DNA of 34,346 nt, taken from assembly GCA_016789405.1 (NCBI GenBank), contig JAEUPQ010000028.1, positions 1 through 34,346 of the forward strand, given 5' to 3'. The translations under genes and the position numbers were made by a program. The notes beneath the pieces were generated by a model. The model did not search any database. It was not told the origin of the DNA and saw only the letters and a program-made list of their open reading frames with translations. Shown piece after piece: positions 9,795 through 16,900 of the stretch. This DNA is from Lysobacteraceae bacterium (GTDB lineage: Bacteria; Pseudomonadota; Gammaproteobacteria; Xanthomonadales; Xanthomonadaceae). Positions within the stretch are counted from its first letter, which is position 1; each line of letters begins with the position of its first letter.

Positions 9795-9821
9795 CGGGGC
9801 CCTGCGGGGCCCCGTTTTTTT
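9795..9821 (+). terminator. Rho-independent terminator
   Basis: CGGGGCCC at 9795-9802 pairs perfectly with GGGGCCCCG-side bases 9807-9814 around a TGCG tetraloop (8 bp, all G-C), followed directly by seven Ts at 9815-9821. It lies 42 nt after the stop of the first GEVED/DUF11 gene. Confidence 0.95.
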
Positions 9822-10118
9822 GCGGCGCGGCATCGTCATGTCGCCGATCGGACCGTGCCATGTGGCGCCATGTCGCGCCCATGCGTTCTTCCGATGAACG
9901 GCAACCATTCCGTTGCGGATGGTCTATCCTGTCAGACGTAACAGCATGATCGCGGACGTGCACGCGCCGTATGGTGCAAGCATGGCCGAGGGGCCGACAG
10001 GACACGACTTCTTCCCACGGGCAGTTTCCGTGTCTTCCGGATGGGCGATTCGCATCCGGGGGCTCATGCAGGTCGTAGTGCCTTGATGTTGGATGCGTCA
10101 ACGTTACGAGGTGACTCC
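9822..10118 (+). other. Gene-free leader with several hairpins before the second GEVED/DUF11 gene
   Basis: No convincing gene lies in these 297 bases. Base pairing is possible between GACACG (10001-10006) and CGTGTC (10029-10034), and between CCGGATG (10037-10043) and CATCCGG (10053-10059). With the terminator immediately upstream, a promoter must lie in this stretch, and the downstream part is probably a structured 5' UTR. I compared it by eye with the GEMM-type c-di-GMP riboswitch core and could not match it. Confidence 0.5.
10108..10114 (+). promoter_or_regulatory. Strong ribosome binding site that decides the start at 10119
   Basis: GAGGTGA lies 4 nt before the ATG at 10119. Upstream in-frame ATGs at 10041 and 10086 have no comparable site, so the shorter protein is preferred. 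Confidence 0.8.
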
Positions 10119-12716
10119 ATGCAAGTGAATGCACGGGCAGTGGTGGTTCATCGTCTGGACAAGACAGCGCCGATGAGGCCGAAATGGCGCGCATGGCTGG
10201 TCAGCGCCGTGCTTTCGCTGATGCTTGTGGCGCCGTTCGCGCAGGCTGCGCAGGTGCAGCATCTGAATACGCAGGCGGGCACCGCCTCGGGTGCTGGTGC
10301 TGGGGGTACACCGACCATTGCCAGTTTCAACATCCCCAGCGGCAAGAACCGCGTGTTGTTCATCTGGCCGACCTTCGAGCGCGATCATTGCGCGCCCGCC
10401 GACAATTGCACGAACAACCTGACTGGCGCCGGCCTCGGCGACAATTTTCCGGAACCCCGCACCGGGACGCCGCCGACGACGACGACGAACAATCAGGTCA
10501 CTGCACGCGTCGTCGGGCCTGGCGGAACGATCAACAAGCAGAATGCCCTCGTCATCGGCGGCACGCCCAGCGGCGATACTCGTTTCATCAACATCACGAT
10601 ATTCCCCACGCTCACGCCAGCGAACCCGACGGCGGCCTATTTCAGCTTGAGCAGCTTTCACATCGTGTTGTTCGAGGACGAGATCAATACATTGCTTGGC
10701 GGTGCCGCATCGGGCACGGTCACCATCACGCTGCCCGATGTCATCACGCCGAGCGGTGCGGGCGACGATGCCATGATGATTGCCTCGGCCTTCCAGAACG
10801 TCGAGCAGACCGTGAACGGTTTCGTGCGCAACGCCACCGCGACCGCGCAGATCGTGGCGGGCACGCCCGGCAACTACAGCCTGGCGCCTGCGGCCTACGA
10901 TGCAGGTCAGGCGCCGGACGAAGCAGACGACGGCAAGCTGGTCATGGGCGCCAACAGCAGCGTGGCCGGCTTCACCCTGCCGGCAGGCCATGTCGCACTG
11001 GCGACGCCTTCGGTGACCAATGCAGGCGGCGTTTACGACACGCCCAGCGGCAATGTTCACGATGAGCCCAACGGATTGACCGGCGGCGCTTACTTCCGCA
11101 ACGGCGGCGGCACGCCCGGCAGTCTCTACACGCTGCAGGCTGCTGGCGCGGCCGCCACACTGGTCTACGGCGGTACCAACGCCTCCTTCCTGCTTGAATC
11201 GGACAACGCCGACGTCGGTGATGCGCCGATCAGCTACGGCAACCCGACGCATACGCTGTCGGGCATCCGCATGGGCGCGACCGTCGATGCCGATGCCTCG
11301 CTGCTCAACAATGCCACCGCCACCGGAGACGACGTCAACAACACCGACGACGAGGACGGCGTGACCCTGGTGCCGCTGCTGCCGACCGGCGAAATCACCG
11401 TCGTGCCGGTCAATATCCAGAACGCGGGTGGTTTTCTCAGCGTATGGTTCGACTGGAATGCCGACGGCGACTTCAACGATGCCGGCGAGCAGATGATCAC
11501 TGCCCAGGCGGTCGCGGTGGGCACGACCAATATCAACATCGCCGTGCCGCTGACCGCGATCATTGGCCCGACCTTCGCCCGCTTCCGCGTCTGCACCAAC
11601 AATGCTGCGCTGGACAACTGCAACACACCGGTCGGCACCGTGCAGTCGGGTGAGGTCGAGGACTACCAGTTCACGGTGTCGCGCAGGCTGATTCTGCGCA
11701 AGACCACGCTGGGTGGTGTCGGTGGCGCATTCGGTTTTGCCCTGACCAACACCCAGCAGACCACAGGCACGGTCACGACCACCGTGGTGAACACGCCGAC
11801 TGTGGTGGATGGCAACACCGGCAGTGCGGCGACGACGGCCTACACCATCGTATCGCCGACGACTGCGGTGACGATCGACGAAAGCACATTGCCTGCCGGC
11901 TGGCAGCTGACGGGCGCCACCTGCGTCAACAACGCCAGCGTCACCGTGGGCAGCCTCAGTGGCAGCACCTACACCATCACCGGCGCAGAAATCGGTGCCA
12001 GTGTCAGCTTCACCTGCACCTTCACCAACAGCAGGTTGCCGATCCTGCGTCTGCAGAAGGCGTTGCCGAATGGACGCTTCGTCGCCGGCGACCAGTTCAC
12101 CCTCAGCATCGCCGGCACCGGCGGCCCGGCCTCGGCCACCACCACCGGCGCCGGCAACACCGCGACCGGCGTGGCGACGCTCAACCCCGGTGCATTGGGT
12201 GCGGTGTACACCTTCAGCGAGGCCGGCGCATCGGGCGCGAACCTCGCCAACTACGCCACGACCTACGCCTGCACCAACGCACTGGGCGGCGGGCAGACGC
12301 CCTCCGGCAGCGGCACCACGTTCAACGTCACCGCCGTCGTCGGCGACGACCTGACCTGCACCTTCGCCAACACGCGCAATGCGGCGGCCGACCTGCGCCT
12401 GACCAAGACCAACACGCCGGGCGTCAACGGCGAGGCCGACCAGGGCGCGGACACGGTGGTGTCCGGCACCCCGACCACCTACACGATCACCGTCACCAAT
12501 CTCGGCCCTGATGCGGCCAACGGGTCCGTGATCACCGATCCGGCGCCGACCAACCTGAGCTGCACCACCGCCACCTGCGCCGCAGCCGGCGGAGCGGCCT
12601 GCCCGGTGCCCACCGGCGCTGCCCTGGTGACCGCCCTGCAGGGCGCGGGGGCCACGGTGCCGACACTGCCGAACGGCGGCTCGGTCGTGATCACCCTCAA
12701 CTGCACGGTCAACTGA
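10119..12716 (+). CDS. Secreted GEVED / prealbumin-like / DUF11 protein, second copy
   Basis: 865 residues from the ATG at 10119. A long N-terminal segment leads into a signal peptide ending APFAQAAQ. The N-terminal domain (about residues 45-365) differs from that of the preceding gene. A GEVED-type domain then runs from DVGDAPISYG (nt ~11215) to GEVEDYQ (nt ~11655). Two prealbumin-like modules follow, with DESTLPAGWQ and CTFTN / CTFANTR ends, and one DUF11 module ends at LNCTVN. The last ~110 residues are strongly similar to those of the upstream protein, so the C-termini are paralogous while the N-terminal heads are not. It is transcribed separately from the upstream operon. I infer an extracellular partner or variant of the first protein, with an alternative head for a different target. 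Confidence 0.85.
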   Translation: MQVNARAVVVHRLDKTAPMRPKWRAWLVSAVLSLMLVAPFAQAAQVQHLNTQAGTASGAGAGGTPTIASFNIPSGKNRVLFIWPTFERDHCAPADNCTNNLTGAGLGDNFPEPRTGTPPTTTTNNQVTARVVGPGGTINKQNALVIGGTPSGDTRFINITIFPTLTPANPTAAYFSLSSFHIVLFEDEINTLLGGAASGTVTITLPDVITPSGAGDDAMMIASAFQNVEQTVNGFVRNATATAQIVAGTPGNYSLAPAAYDAGQAPDEADDGKLVMGANSSVAGFTLPAGHVALATPSVTNAGGVYDTPSGNVHDEPNGLTGGAYFRNGGGTPGSLYTLQAAGAAATLVYGGTNASFLLESDNADVGDAPISYGNPTHTLSGIRMGATVDADASLLNNATATGDDVNNTDDEDGVTLVPLLPTGEITVVPVNIQNAGGFLSVWFDWNADGDFNDAGEQMITAQAVAVGTTNINIAVPLTAIIGPTFARFRVCTNNAALDNCNTPVGTVQSGEVEDYQFTVSRRLILRKTTLGGVGGAFGFALTNTQQTTGTVTTTVVNTPTVVDGNTGSAATTAYTIVSPTTAVTIDESTLPAGWQLTGATCVNNASVTVGSLSGSTYTITGAEIGASVSFTCTFTNSRLPILRLQKALPNGRFVAGDQFTLSIAGTGGPASATTTGAGNTATGVATLNPGALGAVYTFSEAGASGANLANYATTYACTNALGGGQTPSGSGTTFNVTAVVGDDLTCTFANTRNAAADLRLTKTNTPGVNGEADQGADTVVSGTPTTYTITVTNLGPDAANGSVITDPAPTNLSCTTATCAAAGGAACPVPTGAALVTALQGAGATVPTLPNGGSVVITLNCTVN

Positions 12717-12722
12717 TCCGCA

Positions 12723-12745
12723 CCGCCGTCGCCGCCAGACGGCGG
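12723..12745 (+). terminator. GC-only hairpin after the second GEVED/DUF11 gene
   Basis: CCGCCGTC at 12723-12730 pairs with GACGGCGG at 12738-12745 around a 7-nt loop, starting 7 nt after the stop codon. No T-run follows, so termination activity is uncertain. Confidence 0.4.
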
Positions 12746-12843
12746 CGGTGTCCGATCGATGGCGGTTTCCACGTTAAGCTGTCCGATCATTCACGCCTAT
12801 GGCTGCGCGGTGCGGCCGTGGCCGCGCGACCGGGGACGGGAAC

Positions 12844-14718
12844 ATGGCGGCAGGTGCAGGGAATCCGAAGCAGCACGACCGCGGTGCACAGGCGCGCCGC
12901 CACAACCACGCGCTGGTCGCGATGGGTCGCCGGGTCTGGAGCGAGGACTGCACGCTCGAGTCCGCCATCGCGCTGATCTGCGAGATCGCCGCCGACACCC
13001 TCGAGATCGAGCGCGTCAACGTGTGGCGCTGCGACCACGAGCGCAACCGTCTGCGCTGCATCCATTCCTACGAACGCAGCCGCCGTCGCCACAACCCGCC
13101 CGGGTTCGATGAAGAGCTGCCCCTCGTCGGCGAATACGCCGACCAGCTCGACGACGTGCGCGTGATCGATGTCGCCGACGTGCGCGTGGGCGACAGTCCC
13201 GCGGCCGACGACAGCTTCCAGGCCTATTTCGAGCGTCATCGCGTGCAGTCCCTGCTGGATGCGCCGATCCGCAGCCAGGGTGAACTGCTCGGCGTGGTCT
13301 GCCACGAGCACATCGGCTGCGCCCGCATGTGGACGCCGGAGGACCAGGCTTTCGCCGGCAGCATCGGCGACTACATCGCCGCCGCCTACGAGATCAGCCG
13401 CCGTCGCGAAGTCGAAAGCCGCCTGCGCTACATCGAGCGCCACGATCCGGAAACCAACCTGCCCAATCGCGACCATCTGCTGGAGGTCGCGCATACCGCG
13501 CTGCGGCCGATGCACGACCACGACAATGGCCTGGTCGTGGTCCACATGCAGCTGGAAATCCCGCTGGAAGTAGCCAGCGACGACGAGGATCGCCAGCGCA
13601 TCGTCACCGAGGCCGCGGATCGCCTGCGCGACTCGCTCGGACATACCGCGACCCTCGCGCGGGTTCGCGAGGATGCGTTCGCGGTGATCCCGCACCGGCA
13701 CCTGCAGGAAGTGGAGGCACTGGAACTGGCCGAGCGCTGCATCGACCTGCTGCAATCGAGTTTCGAACCCGCAGGCGACGACGCGCACCCGGTGGTGGTG
13801 TCGGCCGGCATCGCCTTTTCGCGCGACCTCGTGGCGCCTTCGGCCGATGCCTTGCTGCGCAATGCCGAGAACGCCTGTCATCGCGCGCGGGAGACCGGTT
13901 TCAACCGGTGCGAAGTATTCGATGCCGATCGGCATCGCGGTCTGCTCGAGCGGCTGCGCACCGAGCAGGCGCTGCGCGAAGCCTTCGCCAACGGCCATCT
14001 GCTGCTGCACTACATGCCCGAGATCGATCTGCGGGACGGACGCTGGCGTTCCGCCGAAGCGCTGATGCGCTGGCGCGATGACGACGGGAAGATCATTCCG
14101 GCCGGGGAATTCATCGAGATCGCGGAAGCGTCCGGCCTGATCGTGCGCCTGGGACGCTGGGTCCTGCTCGAAGCCTGCTGTGCCGCGATGCGCTGGCCCG
14201 CACGCGATGGCCTCGCGCCACTGCTGCGCGTGAACGTATCGGCACGACAGTTCGAACAGGCCGGGCTGGTCAACGATGTGCAACTGGCATTGAGCGAATC
14301 GCACCTGCCGCCGGAACGCCTGTGCCTGGAGCTGACCGAGACGATGCTGCTGCGCGAGCAGGATGCGGCCGCGAAGACCTTGGCGCGCATCCGTGCGCTG
14401 GGCGTGCGCGTGGCCCTCGACGACTTCGGCAGCGGCTACTGCTCGCTCAACTACCTCAAGCACCTGCCGATCGACACGCTGAAGATCGACCGCGGCTTCG
14501 TCGCCGGCCTGCCGCAGGACCATGCAGACCTCGCCATCGTCCGTGCGGTTTCGCAACTGGCGAACAGCCTGGGGATCGACGTGGTCGCCGAGGGCGTCGA
14601 GACGACGGCGCAGGCCGACTGCCTGCGCGAATGCGGCGTGCAGGGCGCGCAGGGCTGGCTGTATTCGCCGGCGATCGACAACGAGACGCTCGTCGCGGCG
14701 CTGTCGGCGCAGCACTGA
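12844..14718 (+). CDS. GAF - degenerate GGDEF - EAL cyclic-di-GMP phosphodiesterase
   Basis: 624 residues from the ATG at 12844, which has a GGGAC/GGGA-rich stretch upstream; an in-frame ATG at 12799 lacks a ribosome site. The GAF sensor spans about residues 35-185. The GGDEF-like domain (about 195-360) keeps the DPETNLPNR entry motif but has VREDAF where GGDEF is expected, so cyclase activity is unlikely. The EAL domain (about 370-620) keeps the EAL glutamate (residue 405), VNVSARQF asparagine, LELTE, the DDFGSGY aspartates (526-527), the lysine of LKIDRGFV, AEGVE and a GAQGWLYSPA end. All the expected metal and catalytic positions are therefore present, supporting hydrolysis of c-di-GMP. 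No membrane segment is seen, so it should be cytosolic. Its position just after the surface locus suggests, without proving, a regulatory link. Confidence 0.92.
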   Translation: MAAGAGNPKQHDRGAQARRHNHALVAMGRRVWSEDCTLESAIALICEIAADTLEIERVNVWRCDHERNRLRCIHSYERSRRRHNPPGFDEELPLVGEYADQLDDVRVIDVADVRVGDSPAADDSFQAYFERHRVQSLLDAPIRSQGELLGVVCHEHIGCARMWTPEDQAFAGSIGDYIAAAYEISRRREVESRLRYIERHDPETNLPNRDHLLEVAHTALRPMHDHDNGLVVVHMQLEIPLEVASDDEDRQRIVTEAADRLRDSLGHTATLARVREDAFAVIPHRHLQEVEALELAERCIDLLQSSFEPAGDDAHPVVVSAGIAFSRDLVAPSADALLRNAENACHRARETGFNRCEVFDADRHRGLLERLRTEQALREAFANGHLLLHYMPEIDLRDGRWRSAEALMRWRDDDGKIIPAGEFIEIAEASGLIVRLGRWVLLEACCAAMRWPARDGLAPLLRVNVSARQFEQAGLVNDVQLALSESHLPPERLCLELTETMLLREQDAAAKTLARIRALGVRVALDDFGSGYCSLNYLKHLPIDTLKIDRGFVAGLPQDHADLAIVRAVSQLANSLGIDVVAEGVETTAQADCLRECGVQGAQGWLYSPAIDNETLVAALSAQH

Positions 14719-14726
14719 TCGGTTTC

Positions 14727-14754
14727 GCCTGCGGCCTGCGGCCTGCGGCCTGCG
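14727..14754 (+). repeat. Four perfect tandem copies of a 7-bp unit
   Basis: GCCTGCG is repeated four times without a mismatch, immediately after the stop of the EAL gene. It is a simple repeat open to slippage. Confidence 0.9.
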
Positions 14755-14808
14755 GCGAACAGGGCGCAAGGCGCCAATCCCGGTCCATTCCGCGGCCCTT
14801 CGCCGCGC

Positions 14809-14814
14809 TACCCT
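14809..14814 (+). promoter_or_regulatory. Candidate -10 element of the gamma-glutamyltransferase gene
   Basis: TACCCT fits a TANNNT-type -10 element and lies 27 nt before the ATG at 14842. I see no clear -35 box. Confidence 0.3.
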
Positions 14815-14841
14815 GTAGGCCTAGCCTCCGGGAGCGCGCCG

Positions 14842-16599
14842 ATGTCCATCCGTCCGAATCGTCCTGTCGCCGTGTCCGTGCCCTGGCGCGTGGCCCTGCT
14901 GGCCGCGTCGCTGGCCTGCGCCGTGGGCGCCGTCGCTGCCGATCGCGTCACCGGCAAGCCCTTCGCGACGCGCAGCGAGGTCTACGCACCGCACGCGATG
15001 GCCGCGACCTCGCACCCGCTGGCGACGCAGATCGCACTGCAGACGATGCGCGATGGTGGCAGCGCGATGGATGCCGCCATCGCAGCGAACGCGGCGCTCG
15101 GCCTGATGGAGCCGACCGGCAACGGCATCGGTGGAGACCTGTTCGCGATCGTCTGGGATCCGAAGACGAAGAAACTCCATGGTTACAACGGTTCGGGCCG
15201 TTCGCCGAAGGCGCTGACGCTGGAAGAATTCGAGCGTCGCGGCCTGAAGGACATCCCGCCGCACGGGCCGCTGCCGGTGACGGTGCCGGGCACCGTCGAT
15301 GCGTGGTTCGCGCTGCACGCGAAATTCGGCAAGCGCACGATGGCGCAGAACCTCGCGCCGACGATCCGCTATGCGCGCGAAGGCCACCCGGTGCACGAAG
15401 TGATCGCCTACTACTGGGGACGCAGCGTGCCGGTGCTGTCGAAGTGGCCGGGCTTCGCGGAGCAGTTCACCGTCGACCACGGCACCCCGGAAGGCCGGCG
15501 CGGGCCGCGTCGCGGCGAAATGTGGCGCAATCCGAACCTGGCGAACACGCTGCAGAAGATCGCCGATGGCGGACGCGACGCCTTCTACAAGGGCGACATC
15601 GCGCGCACCATCGATGCGTACTTCAAGGCGAACGATGGTTTCCTGCGTTACGAGGACATGGCCGCGCATCGCGGTGAATGGGTCGACCCGGTCAGCACGA
15701 ACTATCGCGGCTACGACGTGTGGGAGCTGCCGCCGAACGGGCAGGGCATCGCCGCGCTGCAGATCCTCAACCTGCTCGAACCCTACGACCTGAAATCCTA
15801 CGGTTTCGGCAGCCCGGAACACGTGCACCTGTTCGTCGAAGCGAAGAAGCTCGCGTTCGCGGATCGCGCGGCGTCCTATGCCGATCCCGATCACTACAGG
15901 ACCCCGGTCGCGCGCCTCATCTCGAAGGAGTACGCGCGCGAACGCGGCAAGCTGATCTCGATGGATCGCGCGATGAAGGCCGCCGAGCCGGGCATCATTC
16001 CGGAGCTCAACGAAGGCGACACCATCTACATGACCGTCGCCGACAAGGACGGGATGATGGTCTCGCTGATCCAGTCGAACTATCGCGGCATGGGCAGCGG
16101 CATGGCGCCGCCGGGGCTGGGCTTCATCTTCCAGGATCGCGGCGAGCAGTTCGTGCTCAAGCGCGGGCATCCCAACAGCTTCGAACCGGGCAAGCGCCCG
16201 TTCCACACCATCATTCCCGCCTTCGTGACAAAGGACGGCAAACCGTGGCTCAGCTACGGCGTGATGGGCGGCGCGATGCAGCCGCAGGGCCACGTGCAGA
16301 TCCTGCTCAACATGATCGATTTCGGCATGAACCTGCAGGAAGCCGGCGATGCGCCGCGCATCCAGCATGACGGCAGCACCGAACCGGCGGGGCAGGCGAC
16401 CGCGATGACCGACGGCGGCGAGACCGACCTCGAAAGCGGCTATTCGATCGAGACCATCCGCGCGCTGATGCGAAAGGGCCACTCGGTCCGCTTCGCCGAC
16501 GGCCCCTACGGCGGCTACCAGGCGATCATGGTCAATCCCGAAGGCGGCTACGTCGGCGCCAGCGAGTCGCGCAAGGACGGCATGGCGGCCGGTTACTGA
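14842..16599 (+). CDS. ggt: Gamma-glutamyltransferase
   Basis: 585 residues, the usual length for the family. GGAG lies about 8 nt before the start. The N-terminal hydrophobic segment ending AVGAVAAD is a signal peptide, so the enzyme is periplasmic or secreted. The family region GNGIGGDLFAIVWD is near residue 93. The nucleophile region NEGDTIYMTVADKDG places the catalytic threonine at residue 394, where autoprocessing would give a ~393-residue large and a 192-residue small subunit. GMGSGMAPPG and MGGAMQPQGHVQ in the small subunit match the oxyanion-hole and glycine-rich segments. The reaction is transfer or hydrolysis of gamma-glutamyl groups of glutathione and related amides. It appears to be a single gene, ending at a large palindrome. 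Confidence 0.95.
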   Translation: MSIRPNRPVAVSVPWRVALLAASLACAVGAVAADRVTGKPFATRSEVYAPHAMAATSHPLATQIALQTMRDGGSAMDAAIAANAALGLMEPTGNGIGGDLFAIVWDPKTKKLHGYNGSGRSPKALTLEEFERRGLKDIPPHGPLPVTVPGTVDAWFALHAKFGKRTMAQNLAPTIRYAREGHPVHEVIAYYWGRSVPVLSKWPGFAEQFTVDHGTPEGRRGPRRGEMWRNPNLANTLQKIADGGRDAFYKGDIARTIDAYFKANDGFLRYEDMAAHRGEWVDPVSTNYRGYDVWELPPNGQGIAALQILNLLEPYDLKSYGFGSPEHVHLFVEAKKLAFADRAASYADPDHYRTPVARLISKEYARERGKLISMDRAMKAAEPGIIPELNEGDTIYMTVADKDGMMVSLIQSNYRGMGSGMAPPGLGFIFQDRGEQFVLKRGHPNSFEPGKRPFHTIIPAFVTKDGKPWLSYGVMGGAMQPQGHVQILLNMIDFGMNLQEAGDAPRIQHDGSTEPAGQATAMTDGGETDLESGYSIETIRALMRKGHSVRFADGPYGGYQAIMVNPEGGYVGASESRKDGMAAGY

Positions 16600-16604
16600 G
16601 CACA

Positions 16605-16632
16605 CATCCTCTCCTCGCGCGAGGAGAGGATG
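16605..16632. terminator. 28-bp perfect palindrome between convergent genes
   Basis: Bases 16605-16618 are the exact reverse complement of 16619-16632, giving a 12-bp stem with a GCGC loop on either strand. It lies between the gamma-glutamyltransferase stop (16599) and the stop of the convergent small gene (16655), so it may serve as a bidirectional terminator, although no T-run follows. Confidence 0.5.
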
Positions 16633-16654
16633 CGGGCGGTCACCGCTGCCGTGC

Positions 16655-16861
16655 TCAGCCGCAGCCGCGACGCGTGAGACAATCGAAATACTCGCTGGTG
16701 CAGTATTCGTCCTCGCCGCCGTTGACGATGCAGGACTCGTACTGCTCCCAGCAGTAGGCGTAGGTCGATGGGCTGCAGGCGGCGCTCGCGTAGCCTGCGC
16801 TGCCCAGCGTCAGCAGCATTGCGGCAAGGATCGGATGAACGAAATGACGTTTCGCTTTCAT
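16655..16861 (-). CDS. Small secreted six-cysteine peptide
   Basis: 68 residues. AGGA lies about 8 nt before the ATG. A basic start (MKAKRHF) and hydrophobic core ending GYASA form a signal peptide, probably cleaved at about residue 27. The mature part would be ~41 residues, acidic and aromatic, with six cysteines spaced CX7CX6CX9CX6CX5C and a Gly end. An even number of cysteines in so short an exported peptide suggests three disulfides. I do not recognise the family. It is divergent from the lipoprotein gene that begins 39 nt away. Function is unknown; a toxin-like, inhibitor or metal-binding role are all possible. Confidence 0.72.
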   Translation of the reverse strand: MKAKRHFVHPILAAMLLTLGSAGYASAACSPSTYAYCWEQYESCIVNGGEDEYCTSEYFDCLTRRGCG

Positions 16862-16900
16862 GGCATGTCCTATGCACTCGCCCCGAGGCGGGGCGCACCC

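Noticed and set aside
9960..10118. c-di-GMP (GEMM) riboswitch upstream of the second GEVED/DUF11 gene
   Set aside because: I could not match the conserved core bases by eye, so only an unspecified structured leader is claimed.
14821..16605. 594-codon frame antisense to gamma-glutamyltransferase
   Set aside because: The plus-strand gene has catalytic motifs and a ribosome site; the antisense translation has none.
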